A stretch of DNA of 64,000 bases from Epiperipatus broadwayi (Eukaryota; Onychophora; Udeonychophora; Euonychophora; Peripatidae). Shown one piece after another: positions 13,372 to 25,988 of the stretch. The translations under genes and the position numbers were made by a program. How positions within the stretch are numbered: the first letter of the stretch is position 1; each line of letters begins with the position of its first letter. The stretch lies in assembly GCA_028023455.1 (NCBI GenBank), contig JAQFVV010012404.1, positions 15,985,000-16,048,999 of the forward strand, given 5' to 3'. The notes beneath the pieces were generated by a model. It ran no database searches, was not told the DNA's origin, and saw only the letters and a program-made list of their open reading frames with translations.

Positions 13372-13490
13372 AGCAATAACAAACTCTCCAGACAGTAAGG
13401 CCACCTAGTGCAAGCTTTAGTAATCAAGGGATGCAGGAAGACTTGTGCATAAAATCCCCATAAGAAATGGTGATCCTGTGATGTTTTGTT
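13372..13490 (+). mobile_element. Fragment of the palindromic MITE family
   Basis: The words AGCAATAACAAACTCTCCAG, TAATCAAGGGATGCAGGAAG and TTGTGCATAAAATCCCC match the arm of the elements at 19018, 44471 and 59851. They are followed by AGAAATGGTGATCCTGTGATG, a tail also seen at 44705 and, reverse-complemented, at 18965. Only one arm plus the tail is present. Confidence 0.65.
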
Positions 13491-15955
13491 GATTTTAGTA
13501 ATTTATTTGGGAAATTTTTTTAAACAATATCCTTTACTAGTTTTACTGGAAGATTAAAATTAAATAATTTTTATAAAAAAATAATTGTTTATTTCATAAA
13601 ATTTAAGTACCTAACATTTACTTGCATTATTTCAAGTAATTAAATGAAATTTAATCTTATAAATCATAAAATAATTATTTTCAAATGCATATTTCTTCTC
13701 TTAAATGAAGTAAAGGACAGAATATGCAGGTATTTTTTAAAAAAAAAAAACAAATGATTTTTTTTTCATTCACTTATGTCAAGTAGTACATTTTATTTTC
13801 CAAACACACATCCTTATAAAATTTTCTTGTATAATACATATGCACCTACATCTATATAGGTGATGTGTTTTTAAAATTAAGTGAAATAGACAAGTTTAAA
13901 TTTGAGACTAATTTTCCATTTTCTATAATACTTTTGCTATGAACTACTTCAGCTATATGTATCAAAAAGTATAAGTGAGAAATCTATTGTTAATATTAAA
14001 CATTGCTTATAAGGGTTTGCATTCATTTCAATTTTGATTCATTTTTATTCTCTCACTAATCATACTTTAAAATACTCACTATGAGATCAAATCTTTTTAT
14101 TGTAGATACATTTTTTTTTTGCATTCTAATTACCTACATGCAATAAAGCTTTATATGCCAATCTTTATAATATTTATTGCTATTACATTTTTTTATTATT
14201 TACATTAAAACATTTATCTTACTCTTAATGCTAGATTGTTAATATCATATATATATGTATGATGTAGATAAATTGTTATTTTTTGGAAGTAAACCATGTA
14301 TTATTTTGCATTACAATGCGATATTTTGATGAACTAGTAACCACCATTATCAAGGTTAACTTTTGAAAGCACCAGGAAATTAACATCACTCACGAGTATA
14401 TAGCCTAGAGCCATTGGATGCTAATGTCATTTGCTGAAAAACCAACAAAATGCTAACCACCATCAAATTTATAGTCAACAGATGCAATTCTTAATATAAA
14501 GAAATCATTTCAGAATAATCTTTTGCTACAAGATTAACAAACTAATAAATGATGATACAAAAACTATTAGTTACATTTGCATGTACATATCTATAAAATT
14601 CAACTTTTCCAGAAAATCCCCTTCATCATCTTTTTCCTGGAATTTAAGGTAAACTTATATTTATGAACTTATAAGACATTACCAATAAACCAGTGATAGA
14701 TATGTTAAATGATGTAATTTTATATTTACACATTTGTCTGTTTTATAAGGTATTTTTATTAATGTTTCTTTATTTTAACCCATAATAGTTATCTGATATT
14801 GCATGGTAGTTTTAATCTAGTTTTTTTTTTTAAAAGTTTACTCTTTTTTATTTTCCTTTGTAAAAAAAAATTTTTTTGATTGAAAATTAAGTAATTTTTT
14901 TTTGTTTCCTCACAAAGTCTTATTAGAAAGAAAGTCATTTCTGTGATTGTAAATTACAAATCTTGTTACTTTTAAAAAAGTTCATTAAAAAAAGATAGAT
15001 TTTTTTTTTTATTTGTTATAGTTTATATTTAATAATTACTCTGTTTGCATTACATGCATCTGAAATTAAAGGAATTGACATACATATATGTGTGCATTTT
15101 ATAAAGTGATCCTAGATATTTATCTGACATGTGGATTTATTATATGTTTTGGGTCCCCATGATTTTGTTATCATCCCCATTTGAGATATTCATGGATGTG
15201 TATATTTTTATTCTAACAAAGGTGATTAATATGTCCATTTATCATCATCCCCTATTCATTTTTTTAGTAGTTAGATCCAATGCACATTGTGTAAGCTTAA
15301 TTTTTGTAATAGCCTGCATGTGTGAGCATATTTGATTTTGATTATTGTTTAATAGTACAAATGTAAAATGTATTTTGCACATATCTGGATAAATTGACGA
15401 GTCATTGTTTTTGAGAAAAGATAATATTTAAACAATCAGCTATCAAATACACTATCTGCTTGCATGAAAAAAAGTTAATTAGTATTCATAACTCTGATAT
15501 TTACATCCAAAATTGAATTATATAAATAATATGGTTTGTTAAATTGTTAATAAACTTTGTTTTGATGATTGTTAGATTTATCCACCATTTTGTTTATTGC
15601 TGTCTACTCTGTCAATTATTATTTTCCAAGAATCTCTGTGATCTAGAGGCAATTTTAAATGAGTGATAGTACAGCTGTGGTAGGCACTTACACTTGATAT
15701 CATCATCAGTGAACCATAAATTTTCTAGATGAAAAATCTAGTGGTGCTCTCTGTTGATGGAATTAGGTACCTGCTGTCCATTACAATGTAGAGAATTTTA
15801 TTTTTCTCTCTCTATTGAAACATTCAATAATTGTTTTACAGTTTTATTCTATATAAATTTTAATGAATAAGTTTTCCCTTGTGATGATGGTGTAGCAAAT
15901 TCAAAGGTAAACCTTCTAGAAATAATTTTGAACTGTACAAATTAATTAAATAAAT
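13491..15955. other. Intronic, nothing recognised
   Basis: AT-rich intron sequence with poly-T and poly-A runs. The short open frame at 15129-15335 has the biased Ile, Phe and Met content expected of AT-rich noise. No repeat or exon could be supported. Confidence 0.45.
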
Positions 15956-15957
15956 CT

Positions 15958-16620
15958 TAGTATGCTAACTGAAGCCAATTTCAAATTTTAAATATGAAAT
16001 TAGATGAAATACTAATGATTTTTAATGAGTATGAAAATAATTTTACTTTTTATTAAATATGTAAGCTAAGAATATAAATCTATTTCATGAAACAGACAAG
16101 TCTGAATATTTTACTACAATAATTTGCATGTAAAATTTCCAAAGTCTCATTTAAATAAACCTATAAACAATGCTTAAATGCCAATGTATTTTGTCAGATA
16201 AAAAATGATTACTTTTACTTGAAAGTCAATTACTTATATGGTGATAAATAAAGTTCTGATACTTTGAAAAAGCTGAATTTTTTTGTAGAATTTTTTGTTT
16301 TTATATAAATCAAGTCCATATAGTTCAAATATTATTTTAAATGAAATATAAATGACTGTTAATGAACATGTAAATAATTTTACAACTTATCATATATGTA
16401 ATGCTAAGTCCATAAAACTATTTTGTGGAATAAACAAGTTTGAACAGATTATTAAGACAATTTTCAAGCAAGATTCCCAAAGTCATATTTTAAAAAACCT
16501 GAAAATAATGTCCATCTTTTGCTATATCAATGCCAATGGTACTTTTGTCAGATAAGAGATGATCACTTTTACCTGACTTTCAGTTTTCTATATAGTAATA
16601 AATCAAGTATCTCAAGTGTT
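15958..16620. repeat. Diverged tandem duplication (~300-bp units)
   Basis: Unit 1 (about 15990-16265) and unit 2 (about 16335-16610) share a series of words in the same order. Examples are AATGAGTATGAAAATAATTTTAC against AATGAACATGTAAATAATTTTAC (differing at a few bases), TGCCAATG..TTTTGTCAGATAA, ATGATTACTTTTACTTGA against ATGATCACTTTTACCTGA, and TGATAAATAAAG against TAATAAATCAAG. Divergence is substantial, so it is old. It lies about 200 bp downstream of the large peroxidase exon, inside the intron. Confidence 0.7.
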
Positions 16621-16802
16621 TCAAATGATCCCACTCCATGCATTAATATAATGACATGATGTATTTTTACTTGTACCAATATAAACTTTGAAAAGTACTT
16701 TTCATTTTCAAAGCATTGACATACTGTGCTCTGTGATATATTTAATCATCATTATCTTTAAAAAATATTATTTATTTATTTAAATCTATACTTAATGCTT
16801 AC

Positions 16803-17517
16803 TCATAAACCTTCTTGAGTTTTTTAATGTTGTCATTAATTATTACATCACTAAAGTCATGAAATGACTTTGCTCTGGTCATATTGAATAATTTTCTGTA
16901 AACATTGTATGATGGCAATCCATGATCACGGCCCCTTTGAATATTTAAAGACACCAAATCCATTCCAGATGCTATTTCACCAAGTGTTTCAAATAAATGA
17001 TCTGTTACCTGGCTGGTAACCATAGGATCAAATGATTCAGCTGATATGCCTAACAAACCTCTCATAATACTATCAATTCCACCATCTTTTGAGTACAATC
17101 CATCTGGATTCATGAACTGTTGATTTAAGATCAATGGGGAGTAAGTTTGTTTATAATTTTTATCCAGTCTGACATAGTGAGGACGAATTAAAGAATGTCC
17201 AAAACGGAAAGCAGCTGCAGCAAACTCATTCAGCAATGTTCCATCACAATGGGGTTCATATTCTTTATAATAGCCATTTTTTTCTAAATGTAAGCCATAT
17301 TTATTCATAATTTCCCATCCTAGTATTCTGGGCAAAAATTCATGAAATACAATTCTTTGAAAATGTGCTCCTATTATTTTACGAGTTTCTTGATATATTT
17401 TCTCATCATTCCAGTGATGATTGTAATATTCTAAACTTTTTGCAATTTGATTATGATGACGTAACCATAAATTATGAAGACAGCTCAATCCTGGATTTTC
17501 ATTGGATCTCCTGTCAC
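16803..17517 (-). CDS. Haem peroxidase, main catalytic exon
   Basis: This 715-nt exon, running 17517 down to 16803, lies between acceptor TTTATTGTAG and donor GA|GTAAGC and encodes about 238 residues. In order: DRRSNENPGL near the start, matching the family RxNExP block whose Arg is the distal catalytic residue and whose Glu is a haem-linking position in mammalian relatives; CLHNLWLRHHNQIA, a variant of HTLxxREHNRIA; AHFQRIVFHEFLP; AAFRFGHSLI with the proximal haem-ligand His; and LNIQRGRDHGLPSYNVYR with the conserved Asn and Arg. All expected core motifs of an active peroxidase segment are present, with no stop or frameshift. An ATG start inside this exon would be wrong: it is entered by splicing with two bases of a split Gly codon. 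The product would oxidise substrates with hydrogen peroxide, typically in the extracellular or secretory space. Confidence 0.95.
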
Positions 17518-18957
17518 CTACAATAAAAGAAGTTAGTTCTCAAAAATGAATATATAAATTACAAAAGATTATAAATATATCAGTGCTTTATTTTGTTCAC
17601 ATTAAGATAAATAAATATATAGCCATCATACATTTTATCATCCCCCCCCTCTATTTTCATTCATACATTCAATACTATGTTTTATGATCCCCATAAAGCA
17701 AGTGATTTTATTAATAAAAAAAGATTTCCCTATTGCAAATATATAAAGATTAAATTTAATAATTAGGAGTAAGAACAATAAATAATAAAGAATTACATAT
17801 GGTTATAATGTATAACAGCTTTAAATAGCCTTTTGCAAAATAAAGGCTTTTCCAGCATTTTTAGAATATAATACAATTTTAAAAATATAATAAAAACGCT
17901 AGCAAACAATAAGTATAAGAATTTGTTTTTCTCTTTCTTGTTTTACCTTTACTTAAAAATAGCCATCAACCTGTTACATATTGTAGTGCTAGAAATAGAA
18001 GTCTGAAAAGATTGTCAGTCAGCAGCACGTACATGATATAGTAGCTTGTAATGGGTTACTCAAAATTATTTTTAAACTACTATAATTGGTTAAAGGAAAA
18101 TGCAATGATTTAATAGCATATTGTTGTTTTTTTAATGTGCATGTACGTATGCGCATAAGTGAAATATATAAAAATATTTTATTTGAATTAAATAAATAAA
18201 TAGACATAATTAAAATTTATAAAACTTTATCAAAATAAATGTCAATAAAAAAATTTAATCCTTGTAAGGTTGTTTAATTAAGAAAAATGAAAACGACAAA
18301 ATATCTTGTAGCAATAATTAAAAGATAAAAAAAACAACCCAGTAATCTACTGGGTACTTTTAATTAAAAGCAAAAACATTAAAAAAAATAATAAGATGTT
18401 CTTTAAAAAAAGATTAAAAGGTTGTGCTAAATTCTTTCGCATTGCTCTTGAGGATTAGAAGAAAAAAAAGATCCTAGCTCTAATTATTGAAAAGAGCAGG
18501 ATAATATTTGTTAAAAAAGCTTCCTCTGATACATAATATTAAATTCAGGAGAAACTTTTTACTTTGTAAACTGTTAACTGTGGCTGAGATATACATCAGT
18601 GTCCTTGAAAAAAAATGGTTTATTTAAATATAAATCATTATCAGAAATAGAAACTCTTGATTTATGGATGATTATTTGTTGATAGTGCCATGGAAAATTC
18701 ATTTTTGATTAATTTAAATGTGTACCAGCCCGCCATAATTATGCAATCATCTACTTAGGATAACCTGAGCTTCAGACTTAAATGCCACATCACTCAGATA
18801 AATTATAACTAATTTCTGCCTATAAAAATACGTATCATTATCATTGTTGAAAACTGAACACTTAAATTGTACAAATCTGAAGGACAAGAGATGTGACAAG
18901 ATGTATCTCATAATGATCAGCAATGAAAGTTTATAAATATATATATATATATATATG

Positions 18958-19400
18958 TAACCAACAAAACTTCACATGTTCATCATTTCTTATGCTTCCA
19001 CAAGTTGGTATTAACAGTAGCAAACTCTCCATACAGTAGTAACACCCAGTGCAAACCTTAGCAATCAATGGATGCAGGAAGATTTGTGCATAAAATCCCC
19101 ATTTAGTGCCTACTTATCCAATATCCCCAGGCCAATTTCTGGCTTGTGGCTTTTATCAGTGAGGAGTTTGTATCTGAGAGCATTGTATCTAAGAATCTAA
19201 TGCAACCCTCCAGCAGGCACCTTTTACCCATTTATTTAACTATAAAACTAGGTGCTCAAGATGAAAACACCTTAATGTTTTTCAATCCAATCTCATTTTG
19301 TTTGTATAGTCATATAGATCTGAACCCAGTTCAGTATCTACACATTTTGGTATTATTGGTTTATCAAAAACCACAGTCTCTATCATCCCATGGGAAAGAA
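18958..19400. mobile_element. Palindromic MITE-family copy beside LINE 3' end
   Basis: From 19018 it reads AGCAAACTCTCCATACAGTAG and continues through GCAGGAAGATTTGTGCATAAA, ATCCAATATCCCC and AGTGAGGAG to a CAACCCTCCAGCAGGCACCT segment near 19202. This matches one arm and the loop of the element at 59851-60258. The 55 bases before it, with CTTCACATGTTCATCATTTC, recur at about 19408-19465 as CTCCACATGATCATCATTTC, so the copy is bracketed by two versions of the same tail. It may have inserted into the LINE 3' end and duplicated it. Confidence 0.55.
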
Positions 19401-19404
19401 TGAT

Positions 19405-21600
19405 ATAAAACCAATGAAACTCCACATGATCATCATTTCCTATGCTTACACATGCTGATATTAATGGTATGCAATGCTCTATGGCTCCTTCTTTCCTAGA
19501 GTCAGGAATCTCTCAGCCACTATGCCCTGAGAGACCTGTTAGCCATCTTACCTGCTCTTTCTACCTCCCCCCCCCCACATTTTCTCCATATTCTTCTCTA
19601 TCCTGCTCCATCTTTGTCCATTCTATGGCCTTTTTTCAATCACAGTATAAAAACCAAGAAACCACTTTCTGTATAATCACTTTGTTTATATTTGTTTTTC
19701 CACAACTTCACTATTTGCACCCTTTCTGCTTGTAAACATTTGCATTCAATTAACAGATACCTAATATTTTCTATGCTTTCCTTACTTAACTTTAAAAATA
19801 AATCATCCACATTTCTCCATTTATGTGTATATTCCCTTGTGGCTAATAATCCTGTTCAAGCCTCAAACAGTAAACTACTTGCTATTATCATAAATTAATT
19901 CACACCCAATATTCTGTTTACTTCTCTCTGTATATAAACCCCTTTACTCTCTATACTAGTTCTTCATCTCTCCAACTTTATATTTTTTATTAATGTATCA
20001 TCTATTCTTCTATCTTATTCCTTACCACTAAAATACTCAACCATTCTCCTAACACAATCATCCCATCTTTTGTATAAGTATACTGATATAAAGTCTTTAT
20101 AGAATTCTTCTGCATACCATACTATCTTTCTCACCCATCTTGTTGCCTGTACTTATATTCATCCTCAACAAACTCTTCCATTATTTCTTCTACTTTTATT
20201 TTATATTCTTCTAACTTATTCTTATCATTCATTCTCTATCTACATCTTTCACTATTCTTTTTACTTTTATTACTATTTTCCATCATATTACTAACCCTTT
20301 TTATTATTAGGAAATTATGATCACTATTACATACTCTCTCTTCATTATCAAACTTTAATTTTCCATACTTTATTCATTCCCTCTTTCTCTACTAATACAC
20401 AATCTATTGTGTTAAATATATTATTTCTAGACCATGTATATTGTTCCTCATAAATATTTGATAAATTTCAATGCTCAAATTCACTCTCTAACAAATTTTT
20501 TTCATAAGTTGTACATTCTTGTTATCCATGTCATCAATTTCTTCAATATGCCCATTCATACTCCCTATAATGATTATTTTCTTCCCCCTTTTTTTAAAAA
20601 TTCTGTATATCCTTAATAGGCATTCATATATGCTACTGTTCCATTCGATATAGTTTGACTATCTTCAGTGGCCACATACAATATAGCTACCCTTCATTCT
20701 TGACTATCTAATCTTGCATATTCAAATATCCAATTTTAGTCTATTCAGTTACATTTTTGCTGCAAACTTTTTTTTAGATATGTCTTGTGTAGCAGGAAAT
20801 GTATCCAAGACATTACTTTTTATTTGAACAGTTTTAACATGTTCAATGCTTATTCTGAGAATTTGAAACCAACAGAATCTAATATCAGGCTGTTTTTCAT
20901 AACCATGTATAATAATAAATTTCTAATATGGCTATTTACCATTATAGATGCTAATACAACTCCTTTAATATTTATCCCACTTTTCATCTCGATATTAAAT
21001 TTGCTCTTTTATGAATAGCTATCCACTTTTTAAGCAACATTAATGATATTCACACTCCATTGTATATTTTAATTTTTGTTATTTTTCCACAGACTTTTAT
21101 TTCTAGCAAATTTGGTGTATCAGCTTTTTTCTTTATTAATCTTACTTTAATAATCTTCTTTGCCACTCCTCCCTTTGATTTACTATTTGACAGTAAATTT
21201 TTTGGCATTTGATGCTTACTTTAGGAAAGCTTTAACAAATGACTTGTCAGGCTGAAGGTAAAACATTTATAAGTTTTAAATTTACACATTGTTTTTACAT
21301 GGCCTCTTTTCCCAAAAAAATAATAAATAAGAAGTCTCTGTACTAAATTCCTTTGCATTTCTTGTGATTTTGTTGCATTTACCCAATAATATTTGATGTG
21401 GCTATCTCTGTCATATTTCTAAATGCTTGCATAGTTTTGTAGGCTACACCACATTCAATGGTAGCAGCGTAAGTTAGCATAGATTTAATTAAAAGCTTCT
21501 GCCTAAGCCTCATTCTCCATGATAATTGGTCCAATAGAATTTCTTTAATAAATCTTTAAACTCACATTTCTTTACTAAAATTCATAATGTTAAATCATAT
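19405..21600 (-). mobile_element. Internally deleted, decayed LINE copy
   Basis: Read on the minus strand, the order is: a gag-like ORF1 relic with a degenerate CCHC knuckle (GKRGHVKTMC, near 21300); an APE-type endonuclease relic with a GDMNGHI-like motif (here IIIGSMNGHIEE, near 20560), TWSRNNIFNTIDCVLVEKEG (near 20410) and SDHN (near 20320); then an abrupt switch at about 20150 to the C-terminal region homologous to 61340-62000. The reverse-transcriptase core is missing. The family resembles LINEs common in ticks and other arthropods. Numerous stops and frameshifts make it non-functional. The CTCCACATGATCATC end near 19408 is taken as the 3' end. Confidence 0.75.
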
Positions 21601-22638
21601 TCACATATGCTTCCATCTTGCAATTGAAAATGAAGATGTGCTATATATTTCAATGTTATTGGCTTGAAGTAGGCATTTAATAATTTCTCATAAAGAATTT
21701 CTTTTTCCAGCTTCAGATCATATAAACTATCTGCTAATTGTACAATATCCTAAACTATTATCCATAATTAGGATGATGAATTTCAACTTGTCATCAGTGA
21801 TCCCACTTATAATTACATATTACTTCACATGGTTTACATCTATTTGTATTGTCTTTGATTCACATCAGAGGTTGTCCCACTGTTCTGCATTTGTATATGT
21901 ATAAGCTAATACTTATTATTCCAGATAATTTCTCAACTTCATATTCACATAAATCTTTGCACAGGTTCTCAAGGCTGCATTTTGTTTTGTATGGGGCCAT
22001 ATTTTGCTTCAACTGAAGACACACATATTTTATTTGATAATTTAACAAGTTTATTCTCTCATAATATATATGTTAGTAATAATAATTAGTAGTTCAACTG
22101 ATGACTGGCTAGTTAAAACAGCAATAAATCATATTGATCATGAAATAATTTATATATAAATAAATAGATATATAGACAAATAGAGCTAAATTCTGTTTCC
22201 ACAATTTATTTAAAGTCTTTATTTTAATAATTATTCACTTCCTTTGTAGTAATTATTTACTCCTGTAATTTCAGATTGCTCTTCAACAGTAATTCTAGTA
22301 AGCACCTTATTGCTTACTCCTTCCTTGAGTCAGTTTAATTGTATTTGACTAAATCTCTTTTCTCTTTCTATAACTGGTCTACAACAGCACTATCAGTTTT
22401 AACTCTACTCTTTCAAGTTTCCCTAATATGCCTTTTCCATCTCTTCTTTTCTCTACTTATTAGAAGTTCTGCAGTCAGTTTTAATATTTCTTCTATTTTT
22501 CATATTGTTAGAAATTAATGCTATGCAAATTAGAATGTGCTATGTTTAGCCTTTTATACTGTTGGACATCTTATCTGCAAACTTAACCACCCAGTATTTA
22601 ATGATAATAATTTCTCAGTAATGACACTACTCTATTAA
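21601..22638. other. Unassigned; may hold LINE 5' remnants
   Basis: Composition here (pyrimidine-rich on the plus strand, C and T over A and G) continues that of the LINE copy. Broken minus-strand frames are Lys/Glu-rich near 22320-22480. A 62-residue open frame at 22048-21860 has several Cys but matches no zinc-binding pattern I can name. I cannot place the LINE 5' boundary. Confidence 0.3.
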
Positions 22639-22728
22639 GTTGAGATTAAATGCAATATATATATATATATATCAAAGCCTGCAGTTGAGATTAAATGCAA
22701 TATATATATATATATATCAAAGCCTGCA
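22639..22728. repeat. Perfect 2 x 45-bp tandem duplication
   Basis: The unit starting GTTGAGATTAAATGCAA, containing a short TA run and ending ATCAAAGCCTGCA, is repeated head to tail (22639-22683 and 22684-22728). Perfect identity including the TA-run length indicates a very recent event. Confidence 0.9.
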
Positions 22729-25687
22729 GGCATACATAAATCATATTATAGATCAATATGACCTGTAAGAGTCCTAGCTGGCTGTTAACACATTTGGAGG
22801 CCAGCTCTCTGCACTTGAAGTCCCTGTGCAAATGGGTGATGTTTTGCACCCACTTATAAGTCAGTGTGTGCAGGTGAAGCTCCAAGAATCAAGTGTTCTT
22901 TTCTTAATCTGATTTACATAGAGTTCATTCATTGTTTCAATCCCTGAAGTTGATTGACTCATATTCATGTCCACCCACTCAGGTGATTTTTCCCTTTATT
23001 ACTCCATGCTGGATACAAGAATTTAAATCATTATCCCTCTATTTTTAATTAATTAGTTATTTTTTAGCTTATAGTTTATCTCATGAAGAAAATCTAATCT
23101 CAAATTCCTTTGATTGTTTTATATCTCATTATCATTCTGAATTCCACTCTCAATAATTAAACTGTTTTTACTTTTACAAAATAATCTTTTTTCTAATTTT
23201 AAGAATAATAAATAACTTATTTTCTATTTTAAAAGAATCAGTCTTTTAAAATTCTTTAATTTATTTAAACTTATTACTTATTTTCATTAGTAATTTATAC
23301 CTATATGTGCATTTAAGCATACACATACATATTAGAATCTATCTGTTTCTGCTTTCTGTATATAATTATTTCTAGAGTGATTCAACATTGTCAGTACTAA
23401 CAAGTTCTATAAGTACACATATATGTGTACATTTTTATTAATAACTACATAACCAGTCCACAACAGCTATTCATTTTGATATTCTCAGAGTAAAATATCC
23501 ATTTAATTTCTCAATAACTTCTATATACAAAAATTCCTTTGTATTTTATGATCAATTAGCCTATTTACTTGTTGATAATATCCTGGTTTGCAAAAAATAA
23601 AAGCATAGATACTTTCAGATATGAAATATCATTAATGTTAAATTCATGATTAGTATTATTTAATACCACCACTCTCTATTTATGCACAGGCCCTTTGTAA
23701 CAGCCATTCTACTATGCTTCTTTCCAAATTCGTTTTGACTGTTGACTTGTGCCATGCTGCCTGAAGATATTCATATGCCAGTCAGGTAGTAACAAAATAC
23801 GTTATAAATATGAATATTTAATTATGTAACAAATATTTATTAACAATAATAATAATGTAAAAAAATAATTTGTTAATGCATTAATTTAGATAGTCTGATA
23901 TAGTACGTGCTTGGCCATTTTGAATTTGAAAACACCCAAAAACATTGCTGGCACATGCAAGCAATAAATGACATTGACTAGAAACACTCAGTTTTCAAAA
24001 AAAATAAATCGCCTAAGGCACTACAATTAAAAAAGGTGGTGGGAGAAAAATAAGTGAAAAAAGAAAGTAACATTGGAAATTAAAAAAAAAACAAAATAAC
24101 GTGATTAAAATATTAAAACACAAAATCGTAATTTTCATAAAAAAAAAAACAACAAAATCCGCAAATATTTGAAATCAAATTTAAGCAATAATTAGATTTT
24201 CATCTTGTAATACAAATGGAATATACGTTATCTAAAGCTATATCAGTCTTTAAAAAAAATCATAAAACATTTACTCACGATAATCAAAAGGATAACTTAA
24301 AATTGATAGATTTAAAATACGAATTATACTGTAGGCCAGAAGATTATAACTTATAAAATATGAATATTAAAAAATAATGACACAGGAAAGATCGATTGCT
24401 AGTTTATCAAACATATTTGAAAATAATTTTAAGCAATAATTATATTTTCATCCAGTTATACAAATGGAATCATGTGACAAAAGGGCGGTAAACATCTGGA
24501 ATACACGTTATTTAAAGCTACATCAATCTTTAAAAAAAATCATATTTCAGTTTACTAGTTTATTAAAACATTATGAATTATACAGTATGCCAAAAGATTA
24601 TAACTTATAAAATATGAATGTTACAAAATAATGATGTAGGAAAGATCGATTGCTAGTTTAAATTTAAGTTTTCTAATTTATCAAGCATTTTTTGGTAATT
24701 AAAAAAGCCATTTTCATAATTATAAAAAATGTAATCATGTGAATAAAAAAGTAAAATGCTATTTTGCAAATATTTGAAATTAAACTTAAGCAATAATTAT
24801 ATTTCCATACAGTTATACGTATGGAACCATGTGAAAAAAAAAGGTGCGCAAATATCTTAAATTCACGTTATCTAAATTTATATCAATCTTTAAAAAAAAT
24901 AAAATTTAACAACTGCTTGCACTTAATAAAAAAAGAATATTTACTTATGAATATTTAAAAGTCTGAATTTCAAAATACTGAAATATTAAAACTTCTACTT
25001 ACCAGAAATTTTGTTTTGTCCCATGTAGATACTGTTTGAAGTTCATCTCCTAATGTCTTAATAGAATCTACACTTGATCGCGTGAGATCCACATGGGCTC
25101 TAGAAATCGATAATTTGCATCGATACATCGAACTCTTGAAATCAATACATATCTAGTTATTTACATGCAAGTGATTTTTGCCATTAACAAATGAACATGA
25201 AATCATGTTTAAAAAAATAAATACATTTTATTGTTGATAATATAAATACTGAAATAGTTAAAAGTCAGAAGTTAAGAACATTAACATTACAAATAAAAAA
25301 TTAATAAATCAGATTTATCTCTTGCGCTACACTTAATTTGATTCCTTCATTTCCTTAAATTTCTTCATGTTTTTAAAAATTGCTGCTTTTCTTTTATCTC
25401 CGACTTAAAATAACGCTTTGAAATGATGAATCTTCCTCATTTTGATGCTTTTTGTCCATCCACCAGCAAATTGAATCTAAATGAGATTGTAATTTTAAAA
25501 ACCTAAAGAATATTAATTTAAATAATTTTAAGTAACCTTTGAAACGGTATTATTTAGTCATCATCCCATTTCATCTTTTATTTCACATAGTAGTATCTTT
25601 TATCCAGTTCAAACCCTCCAAGTCCGCATATATTAACTTAAAGTGATCATAAATAAGATATAATAAAGAGTATGTGCATTTATATAG

Positions 25688-25988
25688 ATTTAGTGTACGA
25701 AAATTGTACACTAACCTCATTAAAAAAATCAAAAGATTGAAGTGGAGTTGGGCTGGATATATTGCTAGAAGGGATGATAATAGATGGACAATTGAAATCA
25801 TAAACTGGATTCCAAGAAATTGTAAAAGACCCAGAAAGAGACCACATGTGAGATGGATGGATGAAATAAGAAAGTGTGCAGGGGTGATGTGGAAAAGAGA
25901 AGCTAAAGATCGGAGAAGATGGATTAAACTTGGAGAGACTTCATCTTGCAGTGGATTGATAATGGTTGATGATGATGATATGTAATAA
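25688..25988 (+). mobile_element. RTE-type LINE 3' fragment inside the fold-back left arm
   Basis: The plus strand encodes LKWSWAGYIARRDDNRWT, then RPRKRPHVRWMDEIRKCAG and WIKLGE, the conserved C-terminus of RTE-clade endonuclease/reverse-transcriptase polyproteins (WAGHIAR, GRPxxRWxDDI, A.DR..W). It ends in GATGATGATGATATG, the short-repeat 3' tail typical of RTE elements. The sequences on each side (TGCATTTATATAG and AGTATATGCGTATG) are nearly adjacent in the opposite arm near 26318-26365. The fragment therefore arrived after the arms had formed. It is a 5'-truncated insertion of about 300 bp. Confidence 0.85.

Larger units (their letters stand above)
6329..16802 (-). other. Peroxidase intron, ~10.5 kb
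   Basis: The donor reads GA|GTAAGC at 16803/16802 and the acceptor ends in TTTCAG at 6329. The intron interrupts the codon after its second base. It contains repeat copy A, two short tandem duplications and a MITE fragment. Long stretches such as 11150-13370 and 13500-15950 hold nothing I can name beyond homopolymers and AT microsatellites. Confidence 0.85.

Noticed and set aside
21860-22048. Cys-containing 62-codon minus-strand frame as a zinc-finger gene
   Set aside because: Cys spacing fits no known finger and it neighbours LINE ORF1 debris.
22639-22728. Repeated unit considered as a CRISPR-like array
   Set aside because: Only two adjacent copies with no spacers, in clearly eukaryotic DNA.
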